Notes under the pieces: generated by a model | Told to the model about the DNA's origin: nothing | Seen by the model: the letters and a program-made list of their open reading frames with translations, nothing else | Databases searched by the model: none | Translations under genes and position numbers: made by a program | Part shown: piece after piece, positions 44,836 to 53,618 of the stretch | Layout: each line of letters starts with the position of its first letter | Position numbering within the stretch: position 1 is the stretch's first letter | Assembly (NCBI RefSeq): GCF_024172165.1 | Contig: NZ_JAMZEB010000002.1 | Coordinates: 11,115,001-11,179,000, forward strand | From: Nonomuraea thailandensis | Lineage (GTDB): Bacteria > Actinomycetota > Actinomycetes > Streptosporangiales > Streptosporangiaceae | DNA: 64,000 nucleotides | Reading direction: 5' to 3'

Positions 44836-45534
44836 GTGAACCAGTACTGCGACCAGGAGACCTGCATTCCAGAAGACGGCTTTCGGCATGGAGGGGAGCC
44901 GCTGTGCCAGGGGCGGTTGCCGGATCTGCGGCCAGCTCACGTCGTGGAGGGCGTTCGGGCCGGATGCGCCGGAGACGGCCTGGTGTGGCGGCAGGCATTC
45001 GCCGGCCGAGGGGATCAGGCCGCGCCCGCGCGTCATCTGGTGCGGCTGCTGCTGCGAGACACGGTCTGGGCGGAGGACGCGGAGTGGGTGGCGGCCGAAC
45101 TGGCCGGCAACGCGTTTCATCACACGAAGTCCGGTGCGCGGGGTGGGTTCTTCGTGGTGGAGGTGGCACGGACCGCTTCGGTTGCTCGGGTGACGGTGTA
45201 TGACCTGGGTGTGGGAGCTGTTCCGGACTTCGGCCGAGCGGTGGCCGCCGCCCGGCGGGCGGAGCTGGACCTGAGCGAGAGCGGCAGGGGACTGGCTGGG
45301 GTGGCTGCGCTTGCCGATCGGGTTGGGGTGGCGGGGGATCCCGTGTGCGGGCATGCGGTTTGGGCCGAGTTCAGCCTCGTTTCGGGCGGTGCCGAGCTCC
45401 GTCAGCGAGTCGGGCGAGACCCGTCAGGTCGTGATCAGGGGTCCGATGAGCACAGCCAGGGCGTCGTCATGGCCGCGAGCGCAGGAGGTGCGAACGGCTT
45501 GGACCCTTCGATCGGGCCGCGGAGGGCCTCATAA
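44836..45534 (+). CDS. Anti-sigma-factor-like histidine-kinase-type ATP-binding protein
   Basis: 232 aa from the GTG at 44836 (GGAGGGGAT 8 nt upstream). A HATPase_c domain of the RsbW type: WVAAELAGNAFHHT (N-box), VYDLGVGAVPDF (G1-like) and ESGRGLAGVAALADRVG (G2). Actinomycetes have many such stand-alone proteins acting as anti-sigma kinases or orphan partners of XRE regulators; the HTH gene upstream is a typical neighbour. Confidence 0.8.
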   Translation: MNQYCDQETCIPEDGFRHGGEPLCQGRLPDLRPAHVVEGVRAGCAGDGLVWRQAFAGRGDQAAPARHLVRLLLRDTVWAEDAEWVAAELAGNAFHHTKSGARGGFFVVEVARTASVARVTVYDLGVGAVPDFGRAVAAARRAELDLSESGRGLAGVAALADRVGVAGDPVCGHAVWAEFSLVSGGAELRQRVGRDPSGRDQGSDEHSQGVVMAASAGGANGLDPSIGPRRAS

Positions 45535-45551
45535 GCCAGAAGGCGGACCAG

Positions 45552-46073
45552 GTGTCCGCATACGGGCAGGAGTCGTGGGCGCAGCGTGAGCTGCAGAAGC
45601 TGCGGAGAGAGCGCCCGGACTGGGCGTTCTTGGTGGTGCGTAACCGCTGGCTGGCGCTGCGCGGCAAGCACTCGGTCATCGTTGCTGCTGGACCCGCCGC
45701 GCTGCGGGCGATGCTGCCCGAGACGAGCGGTGACCGACTCCTGTCCGTCGTGGGGCCAGAGATGGATCACGCCGAGCCCCAGAGAGCGGAGACTGTTGAT
45801 GTACCCGGGACAGAGCTGATCGGGCCGATGTCGGCTGTGAAGGCCGGGGTGTTGCCCGCGCGCCTGTCCGGGACAGGCACGTGGGTGGCCATTCCGCGCC
45901 GGGTCCGAAGGACGGGACGGCGGCCATGGCGATGGCCGTGGTCACGTCGGCGTGCTCGTCACGCGCGAAAGCGTACGGAGTCGCGCAAGCAAGTCCGCGG
46001 GCGGAAGGCATCGTATGAGCGGATGGTTGCCCATGGCCGTGGGGTGACTCTGCAACGGCCTGTTGCCCGGTGA
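45552..46073 (+). CDS. Hypothetical 173-aa basic protein
   Basis: 173 aa, GTG start 18 nt after the ATPase gene. The first ~80 residues (WAQRELQKLRRERPDWAFLV) look globular. The C-terminal ~60 residues are very Arg-rich, suggesting nucleic-acid contact or disorder. Probably co-transcribed with the ATPase gene. No family recognised. Confidence 0.5.
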   Translation: MSAYGQESWAQRELQKLRRERPDWAFLVVRNRWLALRGKHSVIVAAGPAALRAMLPETSGDRLLSVVGPEMDHAEPQRAETVDVPGTELIGPMSAVKAGVLPARLSGTGTWVAIPRRVRRTGRRPWRWPWSRRRARHARKRTESRKQVRGRKASYERMVAHGRGVTLQRPVAR

Positions 46074-46948
46074 CCTGCAAACGGCTTGGGATGAGCGCGT
46101 GAGGCAGGGCCGAGGCTGGAGGCGCTCGCCGGGGATGTCGGTGTGGAGTTGCGGGTAGCGTTCGTCTGCGCGGTTAAGACCGCTACTCCGGGCAGTGCCG
46201 TTTTCCATGGTCAGCGCCTTTCGGGTGGCGCGATGCGCGCCCCGACTCGCCTTAAGGCGACTGGGGAATAGGTGTGTGGGCTCGTTGTGGGTGGTGGTCG
46301 GCGGCTTGACTGGCCGGCTGTCTGGTGTCCGCCCGCCTGACTGTTCATCACCGGACATCTTGATGCTTGTGCCTCGGTGCCGGCGTGCACTTGACCGGCG
46401 CCCGCCGAGCCGAATCTTTGTCGGTTGTGCCAGGGGTCGTGGGCGTCTGGAGGGGTTGAGACGCCATCTCCTAGCGGGCGTCTCGATCGTCGTCGCAGCG
46501 ATGGGTAAGGATGATCACCGGGCTGGCGCCGTCGTACATCAGTACCCGTACGGGACCGCAGGCGACTGGCCTGCGAATGTGGGCTGCGTCCACCTCGAGT
46601 GCACTTTCCGTCATGTGCATATTTCGTTTCGCCGCCCAGGGCGGGGGTGTCGCTGAAGTCTTCGCGCTTCTTCTTGAAGAGGATGCATCCCCATCGTGGC
46701 GTTGATGGTTGGCGAATTTAGGGCGACCCGGTTCCGGTTAGGAAGTCAAGCTTCTTTCGGTGCCTTCTCGCAGAACGGTTTAGCAGCTCACCAATCATTT
46801 AGTGAGGACAGCCTCTCCAGCCGTTGCGGTAACCGAGAAATACGTTGCGACCGCTTGCCATGGCCCGACAAGCCGAGACATCGTCGAGCCACACGGAAAT
46901 CGTCGGCCCCGGAATTCAGGGCCGGAAAATGGAAGGGATGTGCCCGCG
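46074..46948. other. Long intergenic region before the plasmid-type module
   Basis: About 875 bp without a supported gene. Open frames on both strands are short and lack domains. The second half is less GC-rich and probably carries the promoter of the gene at 46949; it also contains a GGCCC...GGGCC hairpin near 46903-46922. It separates regulatory cargo from the conjugation module. Confidence 0.45.
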
Positions 46949-48064
46949 ATGGCAACTCGCAACCCCGAAACTCGTGCCCCGGAAATCGTTTCTGGCGACA
47001 CCCTCGAAATCGCCTCCGGCAACGTTGCTGATATGGCCCCGTACGCCACGGACACGGCTGCCACACCGCCCTCCGGCGCGACGGTGGGGGACATGCCGAA
47101 CGACCGTCAGGAGGCGCTGTGGGCCGCACTGGCGGCCAACCCCGGCGCATCCGCCACGGTGATCGGCGCGGCGGCGGGAATGAGCCGGATGGTTGCAGGC
47201 AAGATCCTCAACCAACTCGTGGCCGAAGGACGGGCCCGTAGGGAGATGGGCGGGCACGACGGAACGGGCCGTGGCCGCACCCCCGACCGCTGGTATCCGG
47301 CCGTGACCGGCGCCGCGTCGATCGCTGAGCAGGACCACGAGGAGAGTGACCTCCGAGCGGTGCCGGACGACGCCACGGTCATACCCGTCCAGCCCGCCGA
47401 CGAGATGATCAGCGATGACTCGGCCCAGACGAGCGCCGAGACGGAGGACGCACAAGAGTCCGCTGCGAGCACTGTCTTCCCACAGTCCGACATGGACATG
47501 CCGCAAGCAGTCAGAGAGCCCGGCGTCGCGGAGCCGGAGGGCACTCCCGCTCCTGGTGACGGCCAGGTGGCGGTCCAGGATCAGGAGTCTGGAGAGGGCG
47601 AGGATGCCCCGGCGGCCGACACGGATCCAGCGCGCGAGCAGGCGCGGACCGAGCTCCTGGAACTGGCCGAGCTGTTCATCGGTGCGGCGACCGCGATAGG
47701 GGAGAGCGAGGAGGCGGTGCTGGCTCTGGGCCGGTTGGAGATGGCCATTGCCCGCGCGCCGCAGGTGCACCGCAACGCCCGCGCGGTGCTCACCGGAACC
47801 ACCCCGGCCCGCTCCTCGGGCAGGGGCGGAGGCGTGGCGGCGGGGAGTTCGATCCGGCACGGTGCGCTGCGCGACCGAGTGCTGGAGCACCTCAACGAGT
47901 ACCCGGGCAAGGAGTTCACCCCCTACGAGATCGGGCGGGCCCTGGACTCTTCCTCCGGTGCCGTGGCCAACGCCCTGGACCGGCTGGTCAATCTCGACCA
48001 GGCCGAGCTGACCTGCGAACGGCCTCGCCGGTTCCGCCTCGCCAGCACGTCCCCCACCTTCTGA
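46949..48064 (+). CDS. Winged-helix (MarR-like) regulatory protein
   Basis: 371 aa. The ATG at 46949 is chosen (GGAAGGGA upstream); the frame is open further up. Two wHTH domains flank an acidic linker: residues ~52-110 (LWAALAANPGASATVIGAA) and ~300-365 (HLNEYPGKEFTPYEIGRAL). The linker (~125-215) is Glu/Asp/Ala-rich and likely unstructured, followed by a helical segment. It precedes the DUF932 gene, a common plasmid neighbourhood. Probably a plasmid-module regulator. Confidence 0.65.
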   Translation: MATRNPETRAPEIVSGDTLEIASGNVADMAPYATDTAATPPSGATVGDMPNDRQEALWAALAANPGASATVIGAAAGMSRMVAGKILNQLVAEGRARREMGGHDGTGRGRTPDRWYPAVTGAASIAEQDHEESDLRAVPDDATVIPVQPADEMISDDSAQTSAETEDAQESAASTVFPQSDMDMPQAVREPGVAEPEGTPAPGDGQVAVQDQESGEGEDAPAADTDPAREQARTELLELAELFIGAATAIGESEEAVLALGRLEMAIARAPQVHRNARAVLTGTTPARSSGRGGGVAAGSSIRHGALRDRVLEHLNEYPGKEFTPYEIGRALDSSSGAVANALDRLVNLDQAELTCERPRRFRLASTSPTF

Positions 48065-48069
48065 CGCCC

Positions 48070-48107
48070 GGCGGAGAGCGGCCTCACATGAAGGTCCGCT
48101 CTCCGCC
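48070..48107. terminator. Terminator hairpin
   Basis: A perfect 12-bp stem, GGCGGAGAGCGG (48070-48081) with CCGCTCTCCGCC (48096-48107), 14-nt loop, directly after the winged-helix gene. Confidence 0.65.
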
Positions 48108-48220
48108 CGGGATCACCTCCTGCACCGGGCACGTACGCCTCCCCTCCCGTGCCGAGGCCCGGCCTCTGTCCCTCCCCCTCACGCCTGTTTCGCGACCTGC
48201 CTTTGAAGGAGGCAACTGTC

Positions 48221-49225
48221 ATGGCTCACGAGATCGAGATCTTCGCCAACGGTTCGGCCGGGTTCGCTGCCGCCGCTAAGCCTGGCTGGCACGGGCTCGG
48301 CTACACCGCGCCCGGGTCGATGACCGCCGAGGAGCTCCTGTCGAACGCCCAGCTCGCCGGGTGGAACGTGCGTAAGGTGCCGGTCGGTCAGGTGACCGAC
48401 CCGCTCACCGGGCAGCCGGTCGCCACGGACGAGGACTTCCTGGTGGTGCGTACCAACCCGGTCACCGGTGCGCCGGAACGGCTCGGCCGGGTCGGCAAAG
48501 AGTATGAGGTGCTGCAGAACGAGGAGGTGACCGCGTTCCTGCAGACCCTGGTGGATGAGTCGGGGGCGGTGTTCGACACCGGCGGGTCGCTGAACAACGG
48601 GCGGCGCATCTTCGTCACCATGCGGCTGCCCGAGCCGCTCATGGTCGGCGGATTCGATCAGATCGACCTGTACCTGGCGGCGTTCTCCCGGCATGACGGG
48701 TGGGGGTCGTTCGTGACCGTGGCGACCCCGGTCCGGGTGGTGTGCGCCAACACCGAACGGGCCGCGCTGGCCAATCACGCCTCGAAGTTCACCGTCCGGC
48801 ACACCGGCCGGATGGCCGGACGCATCGCCGAGGCCCGCGACGCGCTGAAGCTCACCTGGAAGCACGGGGAAGCCTTCGCTGCCGAAGCCGAGAAACTCCT
48901 GGCGACCCCGATGGATTTCTCCGAGTTCCGCCAGTTCACCAACGTCCTGTACCCGATCCCGCCGGGTGCGAAGGACCTGGCGCGTAAGAACCGCGAGTTG
49001 ACCCTGCGCCAGCTGGAGCACCTGTTCGCCCACGCGCCGACGCAAGAGCCGATCCGCAACACCCGCTGGGCCGCCTACAACGCGGTGACCGAGCGGCTGG
49101 ACCACCGCAGCCCTGTGTTCGGCAGCCGTGACGTGGCGGCCGTGCGGGCGGAGCGGGCCCTGCTCGACGACCACGACCACGCCAAGATCAAGATCCGCGC
49201 GTTCCGGCTCCTGGCCACCGCCTGA
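48221..49225 (+). CDS. DUF932 (phage/plasmid-like TIGR03299) protein
   Basis: 334 aa, GAAGGAGG 7 nt before the ATG. Family features: KPGWHGLGYTAPGSMTAEE near the start, YEVLQNEEVTAFLQTLVD, GRRIFVTMRLPE, and the ATPVRVVCANTERAA core. The family occurs on phages, plasmids and ICEs. Its biochemical role is not established; DNA metabolism or single-strand binding has been suggested. It marks this stretch as mobile-element backbone. Confidence 0.85.
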   Translation: MAHEIEIFANGSAGFAAAAKPGWHGLGYTAPGSMTAEELLSNAQLAGWNVRKVPVGQVTDPLTGQPVATDEDFLVVRTNPVTGAPERLGRVGKEYEVLQNEEVTAFLQTLVDESGAVFDTGGSLNNGRRIFVTMRLPEPLMVGGFDQIDLYLAAFSRHDGWGSFVTVATPVRVVCANTERAALANHASKFTVRHTGRMAGRIAEARDALKLTWKHGEAFAAEAEKLLATPMDFSEFRQFTNVLYPIPPGAKDLARKNRELTLRQLEHLFAHAPTQEPIRNTRWAAYNAVTERLDHRSPVFGSRDVAAVRAERALLDDHDHAKIKIRAFRLLATA

Positions 49226-49241
49226 CCCATAGCCGCTGGCT

Positions 49242-49270
49242 CCGGTACGGCCCGGCGCGGGCCGTACCGG
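49242..49270. terminator. Hairpin downstream of the DUF932 gene
   Basis: A 13-bp perfect stem, CCGGTACGGCCCG (49242-49254) with CGGGCCGTACCGG (49258-49270), 3-nt loop, 16 bp after the stop. A second hairpin (CACGCCG/CGGCGTG) follows by 49297. They are likely terminator or mRNA-stability elements. Confidence 0.6.
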
Positions 49271-49418
49271 GCACCACGCCGCTACACGGCGGCGTGCCGG
49301 AGCCGCCCCCGACGCCGGGCCCATAGCCACATGGGCGACCCGGCCCGGGCCCGGGGCAGCCCGATCAGCCGATAGCCCACCTCACGTACGTCATCGACCG
49401 ACACCGAAGGAGATCGTC

Positions 49419-49874
49419 ATGGGACGACTCGAAGACCTGGCCGTTCACTACGCCAACGCCGCGCGCTGGGAACTGAGCGAGGCGCTCAACCGCATCGCCA
49501 CCCTGGACGACGAGGGCACGTTGCACGACAAGGACCTGGGCCGCATCGCCTACGCCTACCAGCGGATGTCGTGGTGGCAGCAAGTCACCGACCTCACCCA
49601 CGGCCGCGAGGAACCGATCGACGGCGCGACCGCACTGCTCACCGTGCGGCAACGCGCCCAGGACCTGCTGATCAACGCCCGCCCGGTGAACAACGGCGGC
49701 TTGTTCGTCCTGGCCATGGCCGAGGCCCGCAGGGGCGGCGCCCGGGCCTTTCTCGACGCGACCGAGAAACTCGCCGACGCGCTGGCTCTCCTAACCGATC
49801 ACGACGCCCGCCTGGGCGAGGGGACCCCGCCAACCACCTCCGCGACTGAGCAGGCCGACGGGAGCTATCCGTGA
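49419..49874 (+). CDS. Hypothetical plasmid-module protein
   Basis: 151 aa, GAAGGAG before the ATG. Helical and acidic, with QRMSWWQQVTDL near residue 50. No signal peptide or recognised family. It lies between DUF932 and a paralogous gene pair, all rightward. Confidence 0.6.
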   Translation: MGRLEDLAVHYANAARWELSEALNRIATLDDEGTLHDKDLGRIAYAYQRMSWWQQVTDLTHGREEPIDGATALLTVRQRAQDLLINARPVNNGGLFVLAMAEARRGGARAFLDATEKLADALALLTDHDARLGEGTPPTTSATEQADGSYP

Positions 49875-49976
49875 CGCCATGCGCCAGGTACGGCTTGGAG
49901 CCCGCCGATCAGGCGCTCACCCCATAACCCCCACCCCTCACCAAACCCCTGTCACTCCACGAAAGGACGACACACG

Positions 49977-50516
49977 ATGGACAAGTCCCGCCAGCCCGAC
50001 CCTCTGCCTCCGCTCTGTCCGGTGGGTGGCATCACCCCCGCGAGGGACGCCACTCCCGATCATGAAGAGCAGGCGTGGCCCTCGTGCGATCAGCTGACCA
50101 CCGAGAAGATCACCGCCACTCGTCACAGCTGCTACACAGCGGCAGCGAAGGCGATCTTCGCCTTGCAGAACGGACAGCGGTTCACCGGCGAGCAGCTGTT
50201 CGTCACCGTCTACGCCCAGGCAGCACGCGCCTGGTGGGACCTGGTGGACGAGGAGATCATCGGCAAGAAGCTGACCTCCGACCACGCGCTACGCCGGGTG
50301 CGGTCCTGGGCCCGCCACTACCTCACCACAGAACCTCCGGCCGCCCGGCCGGGCACGTTGTTCGATCACGCCCTCGCCCACGCCGCCCGCATGGCCGCCC
50401 GCGACTTCCTCAACGACAGCGGCCACCTGCTCACCCAGCACCTCATCCACCAGGCAACCAACCCGGCCACGCCCCCCGACGGGTTCGCCATACCGACCAC
50501 GCCCGCAACGCCGTGA
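49977..50516 (+). CDS. Hypothetical plasmid-module protein, paralogue 1
   Basis: 179 aa. A conserved middle (RFTGEQLFVTVYAQAARAWW) and the C-terminal AARDFLND helix recur in the next gene (RLTVGQIYDTLHAHTVCTWW; AARTFLAQ), so the two arose by tandem duplication. Its stop overlaps the next GTG (GTGA). Helical and soluble; function unknown. Confidence 0.6.
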   Translation: MDKSRQPDPLPPLCPVGGITPARDATPDHEEQAWPSCDQLTTEKITATRHSCYTAAAKAIFALQNGQRFTGEQLFVTVYAQAARAWWDLVDEEIIGKKLTSDHALRRVRSWARHYLTTEPPAARPGTLFDHALAHAARMAARDFLNDSGHLLTQHLIHQATNPATPPDGFAIPTTPATP

Positions 50517-51094
50517 GCGAGCAGCCGACCGCGCCAGAGCATCCCGGCGCTGGCGACACCTCCGAAGGAAGGGACACCAACATCATGAACATCCCCGAGC
50601 AGCATCCCGCCACCGGCGCACCTCCCGAAGGGGCTCCGGCCTCTCTGGAGGCGATCATCGAGCAGGCTCGCAGCGCTCGCCAGCATCACACTGATGATCT
50701 GTTCCGGCGTCTGGGTCGGGGCGAGCGGCTGACGGTCGGGCAGATCTACGACACCCTGCACGCGCACACCGTGTGTACCTGGTGGCTGCTGGTGGCCCGG
50801 CACATCGAGTACGCCGACAGTGGCGGCTTGCGCCCGTCCCAGGCCGTCGCCAGGTTCATCTCCTGGATCGCCCCCTACGTCACCGATCCCATTCCGCCCG
50901 AACCCGCGATGCTCGCAACGGCGTCTCGGGCGGACGTCGAACGCGCACCTGCCCTGGACCACCTCGAGCGCAGCCTGGCACTGATCCGGCAAGACGCCGC
51001 CCGCACGTTCCTCGCCCAAGCCAGGACGCTTACGGCGTTCTGCTCGGCGGAGCAGAGCCCTGGCGCTTCGACCGGGCAGGAGACCACGGCATGA
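50513..51094 (+). CDS. Hypothetical plasmid-module protein, paralogue 2
   Basis: 193 aa, GTG start at 50513 overlapping the previous stop. Paralogue of the upstream gene, with a longer low-complexity N-terminus. An internal ATG (50585) with GAAGGAA upstream could give a shorter product. Coupled to the next gene by an ATGA overlap. Function unknown. Confidence 0.6.
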   Translation: MSEQPTAPEHPGAGDTSEGRDTNIMNIPEQHPATGAPPEGAPASLEAIIEQARSARQHHTDDLFRRLGRGERLTVGQIYDTLHAHTVCTWWLLVARHIEYADSGGLRPSQAVARFISWIAPYVTDPIPPEPAMLATASRADVERAPALDHLERSLALIRQDAARTFLAQARTLTAFCSAEQSPGASTGQETTA

Positions 51095-51543
51095 CCCACC
51101 CCGATCGCAGCGGCGAACCCACGACCCCGGCTCCGGAGTCTCCCGCCGCGAACGGCCCGGAGCTGAAGCGGACAGATCGGTCTCGTCTGGAGTTCTTCCA
51201 GATACTCGGCTGGAGCTGGGACATCACCACGGCGAAGAAGCTCGCCCAGGGCCGGACCCCGGAGAGGCTGATCGTGACCGAATGGTGGGCGGCCATGCTC
51301 AACCTGGTCGCCATCGATGCCGAGCACGCCGCGCGGGTGGATCTGTCCGTGCCGCTGATCGCGGCCACCGTCCCGACCGGCGGCATCCTGATCATTGACG
51401 GCTGGCATCGCCTCTGCAAGGCCGTGACCATCGGTCTTCCGGAGCTGCACGCCGTGGTGCTCACCGCCGAGGAGGAACGCGCCTGCCGGATCTGCGGCGG
51501 AGAAGAGCCGGTAGCGGAGGAGGACATGGCCGGTAGCGCCTGA
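51091..51543 (+). CDS. ParB/sulfiredoxin-like small protein
   Basis: 150 aa, ATG overlapping the previous stop. The C-terminal half has a GGILIIDGWHRLCKAVTIGL segment (about 99-118), like the ParB/Srx-type nucleotide-binding fold (normally DGxHRxxA). The N-terminal 40 residues are low-complexity. Plasmid ParB-like proteins act in partition or regulation; the DNA-binding HTH is absent here, so the role is open. Confidence 0.55.
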   Translation: MTHPDRSGEPTTPAPESPAANGPELKRTDRSRLEFFQILGWSWDITTAKKLAQGRTPERLIVTEWWAAMLNLVAIDAEHAARVDLSVPLIAATVPTGGILIIDGWHRLCKAVTIGLPELHAVVLTAEEERACRICGGEEPVAEEDMAGSA

Positions 51544-51579
51544 GCCGGTGGCGTAGGTGGCATGCCCCGCCCAGCACAG

Positions 51580-52659
51580 TCAAAGTGTGCTGGCCGGGGC
51601 ACACCTCCTGCACCACCGGATCAGGCCCGTCCGCCAGGGTCTTTCCCATGACCGGAGGGTGTTCACCCGCCATGATGGGTGCGGCCTTCTTTGGAGTACG
51701 TCAGCGTGGGTCTGCTTGCCCGGTGGCCGGGTGAAGCCGACCAGGTCACGGCGCTGGTAGGTGTCGATTCTGACGACGCTGCGGCGGTTGGGGGCGTGGA
51801 TCATCTGCCCGTTGCCGAGGACGAGGCCGACGTGTCCGGGGCCGTCGGCTTGCATGTTGAAGAAGGCGAGGTCGCCAGGCTGTTCCTGGCCTGCTGGGAT
51901 GGGTGGTCCATGGCGCCATTGGTCGGCGGCGACGCGGGGGATGGAGATGCCGGCTGCTTGGTAGGCGCGCATGGTCAGGCCGGAGCAGTCGAAGGCAGTC
52001 GGTCCTTCGGCGCCCCAAATGTACGGCTTGCCTAGTTGGGCGTGCGCGTAGGCGAGAACGGCGGTTACCTGTTCGCCCGCCATGGGGAGCACGCACGCAT
52101 TGGTGAGGGCGTCGACGAGGTGCTGGGCGAGGGGTTCCCACCGGGCGTAGGCGTCAGGGTAGGCCGAGCGCTGCACGGCTTGCGCCGCTCGGGTGAGCGG
52201 GAGCCGTTCCCACTTGGGGACGTCGGCGAGGCGCCCGTAGAACTGGCGGGCGGCCTGAGCAGGGTCGAGGACCTGCTCACGGGTCCCCCAGCCTTGGGAG
52301 GGGCGCTGCTGGAACAGGCCGAAAGAGTCCTTGTCGCCGTACTCGAGATTGCGGAGCCGGGATTCCTGTAGAGCCACGGCGACGGCGATGACTGCCGCTC
52401 GGGCAGGCAGATCGCGCGCGTGGGCAACCTGGATGATGAGCGCGGCGTTGCCCCGCTGCTCTTCCACCAAGCTCTCGTCGAAGCCTTGGAGGGCTGGCAC
52501 GGCCGGGGCCGGACCGCTTCCGAAGGTGCCGCTCCTTGCCGCAGTCAGGCAGGTCGCGCCGCCCAGGCCGGAAGGGCCGAGGAGCATGCTGGTGGCGGCT
52601 GCGATGACGGCGATGATGAGAAGCAGGAGGAAGGCGGTGCCGGCCACGGCGTACTTCAT
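51580..52659 (-). CDS. NlpC/P60 cell-wall hydrolase with lysozyme-like domain (conjugation-associated)
   Basis: 359 aa. One N-terminal membrane segment (about 7-27). A transglycosylase-like domain has ALQESRLRNLEYGDKDSFG with Glu99. A C40 peptidase domain has FDCSGLTM (Cys225), PGHVGLVL (His276) and MIHAP (His288). This two-enzyme design (VirB1/TrbN-like role) opens peptidoglycan for the conjugation channel. It ends the leftward type IV secretion operon, which fits that role. Confidence 0.88.
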   Translation of the reverse strand: MKYAVAGTAFLLLLIIAVIAAATSMLLGPSGLGGATCLTAARSGTFGSGPAPAVPALQGFDESLVEEQRGNAALIIQVAHARDLPARAAVIAVAVALQESRLRNLEYGDKDSFGLFQQRPSQGWGTREQVLDPAQAARQFYGRLADVPKWERLPLTRAAQAVQRSAYPDAYARWEPLAQHLVDALTNACVLPMAGEQVTAVLAYAHAQLGKPYIWGAEGPTAFDCSGLTMRAYQAAGISIPRVAADQWRHGPPIPAGQEQPGDLAFFNMQADGPGHVGLVLGNGQMIHAPNRRSVVRIDTYQRRDLVGFTRPPGKQTHADVLQRRPHPSWRVNTLRSWERPWRTGLIRWCRRCAPASTL

Positions 52660-52698
52660 CTCGTTCAGCTCCGTTCCGAGGCGGGACCGGTCAGCAGG

Positions 52699-53571
52699 TC
52701 ACGTACCGGCTTGCCGGTCGGCTGCGGAAGCTTGCCGGGGCCAGACAGTGCCGAGGTCGGCGAGGTGGAGCCGGGGCCGGTCAGGGCCGAGGGGCAGCCA
52801 GACCGGTCCGGCCGGGCCGTCGGCGGTGTGCACGGCGGTGGCCACGGGGACCTCGGTGCTGGCCGCGAGATGTCTGCGGAGGTTGGTTTCCCGGGTGCGG
52901 TTGGGAAGCCAGAACAGGACAGGTGTGCTGATGCCGGTGGCCTCGGCGAGGTCGGCATAGCCATGCAGCTTGGCGGTGACCTTGGTGAGGGTCTCGGTGC
53001 CGGTGTCGTGCTCGAGAAAGAAGTCGATCTCCCGGTTCTGGTCGGTCCAATGACCGTAGGCGTCGGGGCGGGCCAGGTCGCCCCAGAGCCGGGCGCAGCG
53101 CCGTTCGGACCACCATGCCTTCACCTCGGCCTCGGTGCCGGGTTGCCGGGCGTGGTGGTGCAGGTGGGAGAAGAAGTCGTTGACGCCGACCTGATGCCGG
53201 AGCCGGGAGGAGACGGCGATGGGGTCGTCTGGGTTGTAGCCGAGTTCTCTGACGGTGACGCCTTTTCGGCTGGCGAGAGCGGCGGCGCCAGCACGGCCGA
53301 GAAGCCAGTGCACGGGCTGGGAGCCGGTGCCGTACGGCGCCCAGGGGCGAAAGCGGGTGACGGCGTTGAGCGCGTACAGGGCTCCCAGGCGCTTGCGGGC
53401 CGACTGCGGAATGCCGAAGAAGATGCGCTGCAGCTGGTGGGTGGTCAGAACACGGTGCTGGTGCAAATACGCGAGGATGTCGTAGTCGCGGGGGGTCAAC
53501 CGGGCGGCGAGTGTGGCCAGGGTGACGCGGTCGAGGCGGGGCTGTCCAACGGGCACGGGCTTCGCGGGCAT
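52699..53571 (-). CDS. Replication-relaxation family protein
   Basis: 290 aa. An N-terminal winged helix (RLTPRDYDILAYLHQHRVL, about 24-42, and TTHQLQRIFF) and a C-terminal REase-like region (EIDFFLEHD, about 179-187) match the replication-relaxation (PF13814-like) family found on actinobacterial plasmids and ICEs. It is thought to act at the origin with the conjugation machinery. No classical MOB relaxase is visible in the window, so it may stand in for one (inference). Confidence 0.82.
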   Translation of the reverse strand: MPAKPVPVGQPRLDRVTLATLAARLTPRDYDILAYLHQHRVLTTHQLQRIFFGIPQSARKRLGALYALNAVTRFRPWAPYGTGSQPVHWLLGRAGAAALASRKGVTVRELGYNPDDPIAVSSRLRHQVGVNDFFSHLHHHARQPGTEAEVKAWWSERRCARLWGDLARPDAYGHWTDQNREIDFFLEHDTGTETLTKVTAKLHGYADLAEATGISTPVLFWLPNRTRETNLRRHLAASTEVPVATAVHTADGPAGPVWLPLGPDRPRLHLADLGTVWPRQASAADRQAGT

Positions 53572-53618
53572 AACGGATCTCCTTCGTGGATGGTCTGCCG
53601 TTTCGAGTCGACGGGCGG

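Noticed and set aside
49236..49300. Tandem hairpins considered as an origin of transfer or integron-type site
   Set aside because: Position directly after a stop codon and absence of direct repeats or nick-region features fit transcription termination better.
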